A DNA stretch of 21,767 nt from Deltaproteobacteria bacterium UBA5329 (lineage in GTDB: Bacteria; Desulfobacterota; Syntrophorhabdia; Syntrophorhabdales; Syntrophorhabdaceae). The DNA lies in assembly GCA_002408185.1 (NCBI GenBank), contig DHQV01000015.1, positions 1 through 21,767 on the forward strand. Reading direction: 5' to 3'. Under the pieces are notes generated by a model. The model did not search any database. It was not told where the DNA came from and saw only the letters and a list, made by a program, of their open reading frames with translations. Below, piece by piece: positions 1-6,889 of this stretch. Position 1 is the first letter of the stretch. The number at the start of each line of letters is the position of its first letter. The position numbers were made by a program, and so were the translations under genes.

Positions 1-8
1 AGTTTTAG

Positions 9-248
9 GTTATCACAACCAGGGGTCTTCCCGGCGAAGTTATAATAGAACTGGTCATTCAGGCGGGGGCGGATCTGACGGCACCGTTTGAAGACGACAA
101 GACACTTCTTCAGTGTTCTCTTCAGCTCAATGCGGACGAGCCGTTACGCCGGGTGACAGAAGAAACTTACCAAAAGTTCGCCCCTGAGCACTACTTCTCC
201 GTGTTCTGTACAACTGATTTATCAGATTTGGCACCCGGAACTAATTGA
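9..248 (+). pseudogene. 3' remnant of an ankyrin-repeat protein with the shared C-terminal tail
   Basis: Open frame entering from the left edge and ending at TGA 246-248. It contains one recognisable ankyrin half-repeat (GEVIIELVIQAGADLTA) and then the tail FAPEHYFSVFCTT, which matches the tails of the ankyrin genes at 3341-6268 and 6890-7387. A TAG stop lies in frame at 6-8, right inside what should be a repeat, and there is no ATG, GTG or TTG start before the tail, so the visible part cannot be expressed alone. Either the gene has a nonsense mutation or it is truncated or frameshifted just outside the window. It ends directly against the convergent hepT stop codon (249-251), without spacer. 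The tail ends in APGTN rather than PGG, and no co-directional gene follows. Confidence 0.6.
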
Positions 249-983
249 CTATTTTGGGGTAAAATCATCACCGTCTTGAGACGGGGGTTCATTCTTGTTC
301 TTAATGTTTATATTTATACCAATTTCACCGCCAGTTTCAGCGGCCCGCAAGTAACTGACGATTTGACTGAATTTTTCCAACCGCGCCGGATCGTCCTCTT
401 TGAATTCCATTTTTTTCGCGGTATCCGTAAGAAAATAACCTTTTACTTCCAGGAATTCCTTTAAATTGTAGTTATTCTTGATCATGTTAAGTTCGAGGGA
501 AACCAGCCCGGGGTCACAAGATTTAATAGCCTGTATTAGATTTTTGAATCGTTGTTCCAATACAGATTCATCCGGGGCAAGATTGTTTTTGACTGCTTGC
601 ACAAATTCTCTGATGTCCTGTAATTTGTTTTTTGCGATAACTATATTCTGCCAGTTTATCTTTAAATATTCGTGAATCGTTTCGTTTCTGCTTCTTGTAA
701 GGGGCGCCACCTTTAAGGTAACACCTCCAAGAATTTCATGACAGGCAAGTACCATATCTCTATAAGTATCAGGTATGCTTCTTTTTTTACTTCGAAGAAG
801 CTCTTTTGAAATATCCGCAATACAGAGAATCATATCATTCATTGTTTTATCCAAGATGCTTCGGATGTCACGATCAGATATATACCGGTCTCTATCTACA
901 CCGACAACTTTGTCCTGAAAATACTCAATGGTTTCATCCAGAAAACTAAGATATTTTTCTAACCTATTAGATGTCATTTCCAT
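249..983 (-). CDS. hepT: HepT-like HEPN ribonuclease toxin with C-terminal extension
   Basis: Predicted toxin of a type VII (HEPN/MNT) toxin-antitoxin pair. The first ~130 of 244 residues are helical and resemble the DUF86/HepT family. The HEPN catalytic and modification motif R-X4-H-X-Y is present as RNETIHEY (R99, H104, Y106). In characterised pairs this motif is an RNase centre whose tyrosine is AMPylated by MntA. Family members are usually about 140 residues; this one carries roughly 110 extra, a charged helical stretch and then a polar, probably disordered end. The start codon overlaps the 3' end of mntA by 17 bases, so translation is likely coupled. The start could be the first ATG or the in-frame ATG two codons later, which has a better-spaced AGGA. 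The partner gene and motif make the family call firm; the extension is unexplained. Confidence 0.82.
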   Translation of the reverse strand: MEMTSNRLEKYLSFLDETIEYFQDKVVGVDRDRYISDRDIRSILDKTMNDMILCIADISKELLRSKKRSIPDTYRDMVLACHEILGGVTLKVAPLTRSRNETIHEYLKINWQNIVIAKNKLQDIREFVQAVKNNLAPDESVLEQRFKNLIQAIKSCDPGLVSLELNMIKNNYNLKEFLEVKGYFLTDTAKKMEFKEDDPARLEKFSQIVSYLRAAETGGEIGININIKNKNEPPSQDGDDFTPK

Positions 984-1425
984 TCCTGAACCTTATTGAT
1001 TCTGCCTCGTGTAATGCCCAGTCAGCCACTTCGTAGAGCGTGTCTATATCCGGATCAACGAGATGTATACCTTTTAACGCCTCCTGGACTATGAAAGGAG
1101 ATTCGTCTTTGTCATGCAAAAACAGTATCGAGACCTCGGTGTCATCCTCGATCGCCATGCGTACGGCATCTATGACTTCAATAGTGTCGAGTTCGTTGTC
1201 TGTATTAATGTAAAGGCCGATATCAATATCAGACAGGCGGTGGTTTGTCCCTTTCGAATAGGAGCCGTAAAGAACGGCGACAAGGACCTTGTTTTCCGAT
1301 CTTAATTGTCGGAGAACCGCGATCAGAGGATCGATCTTGTTGTCGATTTTCTCCTCCTGGACCATTCTGAGCGGTTTCGCCCTGTATTTTGTCATGTCTT
1401 CCTGCAGCAGTTCTTCTTGATGCAT
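967..1425 (-). CDS. mntA: MntA-like minimal nucleotidyltransferase antitoxin
   Basis: Predicted antitoxin of the HEPN/MNT pair. The nucleotidyltransferase signature GSX10DXD is exact (G54-S55, D66 and D68 in the 152-residue form, within YGSYSKGTNHRLSDIDIGL). MntA enzymes of this class silence HepT by transferring AMP groups to the tyrosine of its RX4HXY motif, which is intact in the neighbour. I chose the ATG at 1425 because it follows AAGGGACAGGACA and lies just downstream of a promoter-like pair at 1442-1470; an upstream in-frame start at 1470 would lie on the -35 box. An ATG at 1395 is another option and would bring the length closer to the usual 135-140 residues. mntA comes first and overlaps hepT, so antitoxin would be made before toxin. 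Confidence 0.85.
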   Translation of the reverse strand: MHQEELLQEDMTKYRAKPLRMVQEEKIDNKIDPLIAVLRQLRSENKVLVAVLYGSYSKGTNHRLSDIDIGLYINTDNELDTIEVIDAVRMAIEDDTEVSILFLHDKDESPFIVQEALKGIHLVDPDIDTLYEVADWALHEAESIRFRNGNDI

Positions 1426-1441
1426 TGTCCTGTCCCTTATA

Positions 1442-1470
1442 AATATAGCATTGGTTACACGGCATCGCAA
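1442..1470 (-). promoter_or_regulatory. Candidate sigma-70 promoter of mntA-hepT
   Basis: On the minus strand TTGCGA (1470-1465) and TATATT (1447-1442) are separated by exactly 17 bases. Transcription would begin about ten bases before the ATG at 1425, just taking in the AAGGGA ribosome binding site. Seen by eye only. Confidence 0.5.
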
Positions 1471-1896
1471 CGACGAGTTTTCACGGCGCCGGGCCCTGTT
1501 CCGATTCAGTTTTGTCTACGGATTCATCCATCCCCATCCCCGTCGGCTTCCAATCTTCGCCAGATCGGTAAATGCTCGCAAAAAAATTCTCAGGCATGGT
1601 TTCTATGATATGAGCGTTTCATCCGGTATGAGCACATTAGCGTCGGTGAGTACAAACTGTCCCAGAAAAGGGGTTTTAAGGGGATTATCGTTCTGCGCGG
1701 TGTTCCAGTAATATGTCCTCAAAATCGCCCTCCAGTAGTTGTTTTTCTACAAAAAGATTACTGCAAGATTACTGCAAAGTCAACTGCAAGACATAACCAG
1801 ATACTACAATACCTTCCGTAAGTTACAAATCAAAAGTTACGCGTAGGATTTTCCGTTTTGTGCTTTTTTGGCATTTTCAAAAACGCTCCTTTGATT

Positions 1897-1906
1897 GATA
1901 AATAGC
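1897..1906. promoter_or_regulatory. Possible half-operator of the CI-like repressor (GATAAATAGC)
   Basis: This 10-base string equals one half plus centre of the perfect 17-base palindrome at 6873-6889 beside the CI-like repressor gene. The other half is not conserved here. It lies about 240 bases before the AbiEi-like gene at 2148 and upstream of its candidate promoter. Confidence 0.25.
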
Positions 1907-1948
1907 ATCTTTGTAAATCATATGGTCGGCTCCCGGCCGCTTTCTTTT

Positions 1949-1990
1949 TTGACATGACTGTATTGAAATAGTATTCTTTTTTTAATACTA
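1949..1990 (+). promoter_or_regulatory. Candidate promoter with an inverted repeat over the -10 box
   Basis: TTGACA (1949-1954) is followed after 17 bases by TATTCT (1972-1977). The -10 element sits inside an inverted repeat with 7-base perfect arms, TAGTATT (1969-1975) and AATACTA (1984-1990), separated by a C plus seven T. This is the layout expected of an autorepressed antitoxin promoter. The next large gene, the AbiEi-like regulator, starts 158 bases on. A 12-codon frame (MEPSPTPENRLT) at 2014-2052 follows a GAGGT ribosome binding site and could be a leader or the relic of a lost start. Confidence 0.4.
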
Positions 1991-2147
1991 ACGCAATACA
2001 CATGAGGTATAAAATGGAACCATCGCCGACACCGGAGAACCGTTTAACCTGACTGTCGAGGTTTCCCGAAGAGGACTGCTAAATGAGGATCACGTTATTA
2101 CAACGACCTTTGAATAATGATGATCATAATCAACCGAGACGGGCATT

Positions 2148-2870
2148 ATGAGATGGCGCGATGAAATTGAAAAGGTATTGTATGGGCCAAGGGCCATGCG
2201 TTTTGTATCGACACCGGTGCTTCTCAGAATTGCCCAGGATGTCAGGCCGACCATAACCGACAACACGCTGCACTCATGGATAAACGAGATGACCGAGGCT
2301 GGCAAGCTTGTTAAAGTATATCGTTCGTTTTATGCGAACAAGCGTGCCTACCCTCCCGTTGTCCCGCCCGAAGCCTGCCAGTATATGTATCCCGGCGCGG
2401 TCGTTTCGCTCCAGTACGTCCTGGGTGCTTTTGGTATCATTAATAACCCGCCGAGAGCGATAACCTTTGTCGCACCGATCCGGCATACAGAGGCCGGGGG
2501 AAGGGTGTCTCCGATGGTCCGGACTGTTACGGGGGCCTTCGGAGAATTCAGACTCCATGCTCTGCCGGAGCGCATGCTTGATAGCACCGCCGGGACACCA
2601 TCTGATCTCATCGATCCGGCCGCAAAGTTCTACGCTCGCGCAACGCCCGAGAAGGCCCTTGTCGACTGGATCTACCTGGCGGCAAGCCCACGCAGCAAGA
2701 GCAAACTCACTATGCCGCCGTTCGATACCGATGTCGACGACCTGGACCTGGACCGCTTGATGCGGATAGCGCGTAATACAGGCATTGACCGGTATGTGGC
2801 CGACTTTCTTAGAAGCCTGAAAAATACTGATGAGGATGAATCCGAAGAAACTTATCCTCGACCGTCCTGA
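2148..2870 (+). CDS. AbiEi-family antitoxin-like transcriptional regulator, orphan
   Basis: 240 residues resembling type IV toxin-antitoxin AbiEi antitoxins. The N-terminal ~65 residues look like a winged helix (LRIAQ...NTLHSWINEMTEAGKLVKVYRSFYAN). Then comes the part typical of the family: PGAVVSLQYVLGAFGIINNPP, a beta-rich middle, and ARATPEKALVDWIYLAAS, equivalent to the family's A-x-P-E-K-A-L-x-D segment. AbiEi proteins repress their own operon and counter a nucleotidyltransferase toxin (AbiEii) encoded just downstream. Here no toxin follows; the next gene is a MarR-like regulator leading the ankyrin operon. It may be a solitary regulator or the survivor of a pair. The start has no clear ribosome binding site, so the true start could differ by some codons. 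Confidence 0.7.
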   Translation: MRWRDEIEKVLYGPRAMRFVSTPVLLRIAQDVRPTITDNTLHSWINEMTEAGKLVKVYRSFYANKRAYPPVVPPEACQYMYPGAVVSLQYVLGAFGIINNPPRAITFVAPIRHTEAGGRVSPMVRTVTGAFGEFRLHALPERMLDSTAGTPSDLIDPAAKFYARATPEKALVDWIYLAASPRSKSKLTMPPFDTDVDDLDLDRLMRIARNTGIDRYVADFLRSLKNTDEDESEETYPRPS

Positions 2871-2896
2871 TCGTCGGGAACAGATCTCCCCGGGGT

Positions 2897-2905
2897 GCTA
2901 TTTAT
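2897..2905. promoter_or_regulatory. Possible half-operator of the CI-like repressor (GCTATTTAT)
   Basis: Nine bases identical to the left half of the 6873-6889 palindrome, placed 71 bases before the start of the MarR-like gene that heads the ankyrin operon. The other half is missing. Suggestive only because a second half-site also lies in front of a regulator in the same island. Confidence 0.25.
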
Positions 2906-2919
2906 TCTTGTAGATGATC

Positions 2920-2933
2920 AAGCCTGCAGGCTT
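2920..2933. promoter_or_regulatory. 14-base perfect palindrome upstream of the MarR-like gene
   Basis: AAGCCTGCAGGCTT is a perfect palindrome between the AbiEi-like stop and the MarR-like start, 34 bases before the TTG start. It could be an operator for the winged-helix regulator encoded next. As RNA it folds only into a 5-base-pair stem followed by two further T, so it is a poor terminator for the gene before it. Confidence 0.4.
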
Positions 2934-2967
2934 TTGCGCATTATAAAACACATGTAGGAGAGAAACA

Positions 2968-3339
2968 TTGAAGAAATCCACAGGAACCAAGACTGGGTTG
3001 GAGACAATGGCCAAATTCGAAAAGATGATCGGGGCAGTCCGGGAGCTCGTAAGCCCGGATTTCGCGATCTCCCAGCTGCATCTCTTCCTGGCAGTCTGTC
3101 AGGAAGACGGAATAACCCAGACAGAACTGGCAAAAAGACTCGGCATGCCCCAGGCTACCGTCAGCAGGAACATTATAGCATTGGGCACATCATACAACAA
3201 AAAGACCGGCCAGTTAGGTGGCTACGGCCTCGTTGATTCCCGGCCCGATCTGTATGAGCGGAGGCGGTTTGCCTGCTTTCTCACGGAGAAAGGGAAGAAA
3301 CTCAGCGGGGTCCTGGCCAGGGAGATAATAGAGGTTTAG
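2968..3339 (+). CDS. MarR-like winged-helix regulator heading the ankyrin operon
   Basis: 123 residues with a helix-turn-helix at about 48-71 (ITQTELAKRLGMPQATVSRNI) and a wing around 86-106 containing YGLVDSRPDLYERR, as in MarR-type regulators; the end, LTEKGKKLSGVL, matches the family's dimerisation helix. It is shorter than most MarR proteins (about 140). The TTG start is chosen because AGGAG (2956-2960) lies seven bases before it; the next ATG, at residue 14, lacks such a site. Its stop is one base before the ATG of the first ankyrin gene, and the ribosome binding site of that gene (GAGGT) lies inside this gene's last codons, so the two are almost certainly co-translated. It is probably the local regulator of the ankyrin genes. 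Confidence 0.75.
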   Translation: MKKSTGTKTGLETMAKFEKMIGAVRELVSPDFAISQLHLFLAVCQEDGITQTELAKRLGMPQATVSRNIIALGTSYNKKTGQLGGYGLVDSRPDLYERRRFACFLTEKGKKLSGVLAREIIEV

Positions 3340-3340
3340 T

Positions 3341-3943
3341 ATGATCGCGCCGGGCAGAAGCAAACCCGGAAAAGGGTTGCAGAAAGACCTGCATGATGCG
3401 ATACGCCTGTGCAGTTACAATGACCTCCGGAGAGCCATACAGAACGGGGCAGACGTAAATTCCGGGGACTATCTTGACAAAAGTGACTTTTATCCGTTAC
3501 TTCAGGCCTGTGCTGACAGCAAGGGCCTGTGGATCGTCCGCCTCCTGATCGAGCACGGGGCCAGGGTGGATGTGAGGAACACATCGGAAGCCACACCCCT
3601 TCATATTGCTTGCTTTAATGGGCGCGTTGATTCGGTCCGCCTCCTCATCGAATACGGCGCGGACGTGAACGCGAAGAATGACGCCGGCAACAACACCGGC
3701 GGGTTCACTCCGTTGCACTTGGCGTGTCGTTACGGCCGCGCAGACACCGCGAAGTTCCTCCTCGAGAACGGCGCGGACCCGGCCCTCGTGACAGAGAACG
3801 GGGACACCGCTATCGAATATGCACTGGAGTTGGAAAAAGCCGACCCGTGCAGGGAAAAGATACTCTCCCTCTTCCAACAGTTCGCCCCCGAACTGTACTT
3901 CTCGACGTTCTGCACTGCTCCCGTCAATTCTGGAGGTATGTAG
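3341..3943 (+). CDS. Ankyrin-repeat protein 1, tailed
   Basis: 200 residues with about four ankyrin units, for example ATPLHIACFNGRVDSVRLLIE and TPLHLACRYGRADTAKFLLEN, with the usual TPLHxAC and GADVN/GADP signatures. Ankyrin repeats bind other proteins; no enzymatic domain, signal peptide or membrane segment is visible, so it is probably cytoplasmic. After the last repeat comes a helix (EKILSLFQQF) and then the tail APELYFSTFCTAPVNSGGM shared by its neighbours. The ATG follows the MarR-like stop by one base. The codons for the final Gly-Gly (GGAGG at about 3932-3936) are the ribosome binding site of the next gene, eight bases before its GTG. DNA blocks are nearly identical to ankyrin gene 2, pointing to duplication. 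Confidence 0.85.
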   Translation: MIAPGRSKPGKGLQKDLHDAIRLCSYNDLRRAIQNGADVNSGDYLDKSDFYPLLQACADSKGLWIVRLLIEHGARVDVRNTSEATPLHIACFNGRVDSVRLLIEYGADVNAKNDAGNNTGGFTPLHLACRYGRADTAKFLLENGADPALVTENGDTAIEYALELEKADPCREKILSLFQQFAPELYFSTFCTAPVNSGGM

Positions 3944-3944
3944 A

Positions 3945-4670
3945 GTGGAAAAAAGCGATATGTTCAATGCAATAAGATTTTCTAATGTTGAGCTCCTGCA
4001 TCAAGCCATACAGAACGGGGCGAACGTCAACGCCCCCCGGTCTGGCAATGCTCCGCTTGCCTACGCATGCGGATACAACGATCTTAAGATAATCAGGCTC
4101 CTTCTCAACTACGGCGCCGACGTGAACGGGAGGGGCAAAAACGGTTGCACACCGTTGGAGAACGCGTGTTATAAGGGTTCAGAGGATATCGTCCGCCTCC
4201 TGATCGAGCACGGCGCCGATCCGAACGCGCGGGACGATAATGGAAGGACGCCCCTGCACCGGGCCTGCTGGCCCGGATACGCGGGTATTGTACACATCCT
4301 GCTGGAGAGCGGGGCGGATGCCTCCGGCCATAGAGATTTCTTGTCATTGGCGTGTATGGAAGGCTGGGGAAAAATCGTTGGATCGTTGCTCGACTACGGT
4401 GCCGGCGTGAACGCGAAAGACCCCGACGGGAACACTCCCCTCCACTACGCGTGCGATAGCGGACACCCGGACGTCGTCCGGCTCCTGATCAAACGCCAGG
4501 CCGACGTGCATATTGTCAACCATGCAGGCAAATTGGCCATCGACCTGGTGCTTGAGCTTCTGCCGCACGACCCTGATAAAGAGGAGATCCTTGAGATCTT
4601 CCGCGAGCACGCCCCCGAACTCTACTTTGCGAAGTTCTGTACAACAGCGCCAGGCCCGGGAGGAAGATGA
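3945..4670 (+). CDS. Ankyrin-repeat protein 2, tailed
   Basis: 241 residues, about six to seven ankyrin units covering nearly the whole chain (APLAYACGYNDLKIIRLLLNY, TPLENACYKGSEDIVRLLIEH, TPLHRACWPGYAGIVHILLES, TPLHYACDSGHPDVVRLLIK and others). The C-terminus is a helix and the tail EHAPELYFAKFCTTAPGPGGR. I place the start at GTG 3945, because the GGAGG inside the 3' end of the previous gene is correctly spaced; the frame is open further upstream but that part is a shadow of gene 1. Its stop overlaps the next ATG (ATGA at 4667-4670), and its PGGR codons supply the GGGAGGA ribosome binding site for gene 3. Function unknown beyond protein binding. Confidence 0.85.
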   Translation: MEKSDMFNAIRFSNVELLHQAIQNGANVNAPRSGNAPLAYACGYNDLKIIRLLLNYGADVNGRGKNGCTPLENACYKGSEDIVRLLIEHGADPNARDDNGRTPLHRACWPGYAGIVHILLESGADASGHRDFLSLACMEGWGKIVGSLLDYGAGVNAKDPDGNTPLHYACDSGHPDVVRLLIKRQADVHIVNHAGKLAIDLVLELLPHDPDKEEILEIFREHAPELYFAKFCTTAPGPGGR

Positions 4671-5257
4671 TGGTACGTAGACTTTCACCAAAACAGAAAC
4701 TTTTCAAGGCCATAGAAGATAACGATCTTGATGCGGCGAATGCGGTTCTTGCCAGGAGCAAGCATCCCGAAAAGCTGTTCTGTTCGTTCAATTCGGACGG
4801 CGAAACGCCGTTGCACGCCGCCTGCTGGAATGATAGGTTCGAGATCGCTGCGGTTCTGCTCAATGCGGGCGCAGAGATAGATGTTTGGGACGAGTACGGC
4901 CAAACGGCCTTGCATGACGCATGCAGGAACGGTCTTCCGTCCGCCGTCAGATTCCTTCTCCAGCACGGGGCGGGGCTATATGAACGAGACGACGCGCTGT
5001 TGTGTGCCACCACGCCGATCGATCTTGCCCTCAGGGAGTACAATTGGGAAGGGAACACGAACGGCAGGCAAATATACATAGAAATACTCGAAGCGTTTTT
5101 CGAGGCTGCGCCGGAAGAAACATTCAATGAGGTGCTATCCATGCCGGATGACAACCCCGGGAAACAGATTCTTCTCGACTGGTTCCAACAGTTCGCCCCC
5201 GAACTCTACTTCTCGGCGTTCTGCACCACGAATACGTCCCCCGGGGGTGGCCTGTAG
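4667..5257 (+). CDS. Ankyrin-repeat protein 3, tailed
   Basis: 196 residues with only about three clear ankyrin units (TPLHAACWNDRFEIAAVLLNAG, TALHDACRNGLPSAVRFLLQH) and a long acidic helical insert at about 120-165 (WEGNTNGRQIYIEILEAFFEA) that the sister proteins lack. It ends with the helix QILLDWFQQF and the tail APELYFSAFCTTNTSPGGGL. The start overlaps the stop of gene 2 as ATGA; a second ATG follows immediately at 4670. Its stop TAG directly abuts the GTG of gene 4, and its GGGGG and GGTGG bases can serve as the binding site for it. Same operon and presumably same system. Confidence 0.85.
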   Translation: MMVRRLSPKQKLFKAIEDNDLDAANAVLARSKHPEKLFCSFNSDGETPLHAACWNDRFEIAAVLLNAGAEIDVWDEYGQTALHDACRNGLPSAVRFLLQHGAGLYERDDALLCATTPIDLALREYNWEGNTNGRQIYIEILEAFFEAAPEETFNEVLSMPDDNPGKQILLDWFQQFAPELYFSAFCTTNTSPGGGL

Positions 5258-6268
5258 GTGTCGAAGAAAAAAGAAAGCATCACCGCTGTCGATGACAACA
5301 AACCATTGTACGGGAATATCCAATCTCTCGGACGGGCTCTCAAGTCCGGCGCCGATCCGAACGCGAAGAACGAATTTGGCTGGGCCATGCTCCATCACGC
5401 TGCCAACACCGGAGATGTGGAGATGGTAAAACTCCTCCTCTCCCACGGCGCCGATCCGAACGCCCTGGCCACCTGGCAGGGCCAGACACCTCTTCACATC
5501 GTTTTTGACTCCTATCTGAAAACCAGGAAACACACCGATACCGTTGAATGCGCCTGCCGGGAGATCGCGTGTCTTCTCATCGAAGCAGGGGCGGACGTGA
5601 ACGCAATAGACCGTAAATACCGGGAGCCAATAGGATATCTTATTTCTAACACCTCGGCTAAACTCTTCCGTGCAATTGTGCAGGATCCCAGGGTCAAAAA
5701 AGACGTGCGCATAAAGATTCGTAAAACGCTCGATGCAATCCTCTGGACCGAGATAAAATTAGGAGTGGCAGGCCAGATCCAGCATGCTCTCGAGGCGGGA
5801 GCAAATCCCAATATACGCAACCACCTTGGCCAGGCCCCCCTCCACTGGGCGGCGATGAAAGGCCGTGTCGACATCGCCCGCATCCTTCTCGACGTTCACG
5901 CAGAGGCCAACGCACAGTTTCCGGCCAATGGCTTCACCCCCCTCCACTACGCATGCATGAAAGGGTTCCGCGAGGTCGCGGCACTTTGCATTGATCATGG
6001 CGCCGATCCGAACGCGCGCGACAATAACAGCGAAACCCCTTTTCACCACGCCTGCCGTTGGAACTTTCCCGATATCGCCCGGCTTTTGTTCTCCTGCGGC
6101 GCAAAGCTGACGGCCAGGACAAGTAACGGTCATACGGGCCTGGACCTCCTCCTGGCGAGCGAACAAAAGAATTCCACAGACGAGATCGTGGCGCTTTACA
6201 GGGAATACTGCCCCGAGCTGGTGTTTTCGGCTTTCTGTACGATGGATGTGAAACCCGGAGGATTATAG
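5258..6268 (+). CDS. Ankyrin-repeat protein 4, longest of the set, tailed
   Basis: 336 residues in two ankyrin blocks. The first (about 25-130) has AMLHHAANTGDVEMVKLLLSH and TPLHIVFDSYLKTRKHTDT; the second (about 175-300) has APLHWAAMKGRVDIARILLDV, TPLHYACMKGFREVAALCIDH and TPFHHACRWNFPDIARLLFS. A non-canonical helical linker lies between them (about 130-170). It ends in YREYCPELVFSAFCTMDVKPGGL, the most diverged of the intact tails (Cys for Ala, Val for Tyr) but keeping PE, F, FC and PGG. The GTG start follows the previous stop with no spacer. Its stop overlaps by six bases the stop of the convergent CI-like repressor gene. The terminal GGAGG has no co-directional gene to serve here, although the tail is still kept. 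Confidence 0.85.
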   Translation: MSKKKESITAVDDNKPLYGNIQSLGRALKSGADPNAKNEFGWAMLHHAANTGDVEMVKLLLSHGADPNALATWQGQTPLHIVFDSYLKTRKHTDTVECACREIACLLIEAGADVNAIDRKYREPIGYLISNTSAKLFRAIVQDPRVKKDVRIKIRKTLDAILWTEIKLGVAGQIQHALEAGANPNIRNHLGQAPLHWAAMKGRVDIARILLDVHAEANAQFPANGFTPLHYACMKGFREVAALCIDHGADPNARDNNSETPFHHACRWNFPDIARLLFSCGAKLTARTSNGHTGLDLLLASEQKNSTDEIVALYREYCPELVFSAFCTMDVKPGGL

Positions 6269-6826
6269 AGAGCCCGGGGACGGCGCCTCGGTGTCATCCG
6301 GGGAGACTTTTGTTGGTTTCGGTTTGTCGAAGAGCCTTCTCCTGATAGAATCCATGTCTTGTTGCAGCCTGACTTTATCCCGCAGTTCATAAATGAGCCC
6401 GGCCAGGGCGTTTATGGTGTTCACCTCGTCCGAATCCAATACTTCCATCAAGGCGTCATACACGGGTTTTATTTCCGGTGTCATTTGGAAATCAGACTCA
6501 ACCGGTGATGAAAGAGCCGTAGAAGAAGGATCCCCGCTCGCGTTCGGATCGTCCAAATACATGGGCTCTATGCCTTTTATCATCCAGTCCAATCTGACTG
6601 CATGGACAGCAGCGACTTTACAGAGCCATCCGAGGGGCATGTTGTTACGCTTTTTGGCACCCTGGGTGCTCCCGGCCGTAATACCCAGAAAACGTTCCAG
6701 TTCAGCATATCTTTTCCACCCCGTGACCTTCTTGATACGTTCCCAGGACTCATCAAAATTATCTCTGACCCCGTGGACAAATCTCGTTTGCTTGATGGGC
6801 CCTGCCCCGTTCCGCGGTTTATCCAT
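6263..6826 (-). CDS. CI-like phage-type repressor, short form without peptidase domain
   Basis: 187 residues from the ATG at 6826, chosen because AAGGAG lies just upstream; the frame is open to 6856 without a site. Residues about 24-87 (FDESWERIKKVTGWKRYAEL, then LGITAGSTQGAKKRNNMPLGWLCKVA and LDWMIKGIEP) match the Bac_phage_CI_repr helix-turn-helix family, which binds palindromic operators. There is no S24 self-cleavage domain; the remainder is a polar linker and a helical segment (EIKPVYDALMEVL, INALAGLIYELRDKVRLQQDM), perhaps for dimerisation. It lies convergent to ankyrin gene 4 and divergent from gene 5. A perfect 17-base palindrome fills the last bases before gene 5. It probably represses gene 5 and itself. 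It may be of phage origin or a co-opted local switch. Confidence 0.75.
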   Translation of the reverse strand: MDKPRNGAGPIKQTRFVHGVRDNFDESWERIKKVTGWKRYAELERFLGITAGSTQGAKKRNNMPLGWLCKVAAVHAVRLDWMIKGIEPMYLDDPNASGDPSSTALSSPVESDFQMTPEIKPVYDALMEVLDSDEVNTINALAGLIYELRDKVRLQQDMDSIRRRLFDKPKPTKVSPDDTEAPSPGSL

Positions 6827-6860
6827 TGTGTCTCCTTCGTTGTTCAAACGTAACACAGAT

Positions 6861-6889
6861 TTTGATCAAAGCGCTATTTATCAAATAGC
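6861..6889. promoter_or_regulatory. Operator-like palindromes between the CI-like gene and ankyrin gene 5
   Basis: Two perfect palindromic sites lie side by side: TTTGATCAAA (6861-6870) and GCTATTTATCAAATAGC (6873-6889), with 7-base arms and a 3-base centre. The second touches the ATG at 6890. This is the natural place for the CI-like repressor to bind and control both directions. No strong -35/-10 pair is visible to the eye in this interval on either strand. Confidence 0.6.

Larger units (their letters stand above)
1471..2147. other. Gene-poor debris between mntA and the orphan AbiEi gene
   Basis: No intact gene. On the minus strand, 1603-1746 reads as about 47 residues ending in PFLGQFVLTDANVLIPDETLIS and a stop; it looks like the C-terminus of a real protein cut off upstream by a stop, but I do not recognise it. 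Just downstream, 1481-1597 (minus) gives a 38-residue acidic reading frame starting MPENFFAS with no ribosome binding site. An 11-base unit AGATTACTGCA is repeated in tandem at 1755-1776. On the plus strand, about 2020-2110 reads GTIADTGEPFNLTVEVSRR and onward in one frame to a stop, again like an orphan C-terminus. The stretch 1800-1990 is AT-rich and holds the promoter-like and operator-like sites listed separately. Confidence 0.45.

Noticed and set aside
1306..1711. Two plus-strand frames of 86-100 residues over the mntA promoter region
   Set aside because: They overlap mntA and its promoter on the opposite strand, have Pro/Ser/Phe/Arg-rich composition and no ribosome binding site or recognisable motif.
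1755..1776. Tandem AGATTACTGCA repeat as a possible CRISPR or iteron array
   Set aside because: Only two copies without spacers; far too little for either.
3497..6166. Long minus-strand frames opposite the ankyrin genes
   Set aside because: They mirror the GC-rich repeat codons of the real genes and are rich in Arg, Val and His without domain signatures; ankyrin and tail motifs are clear on the plus strand.
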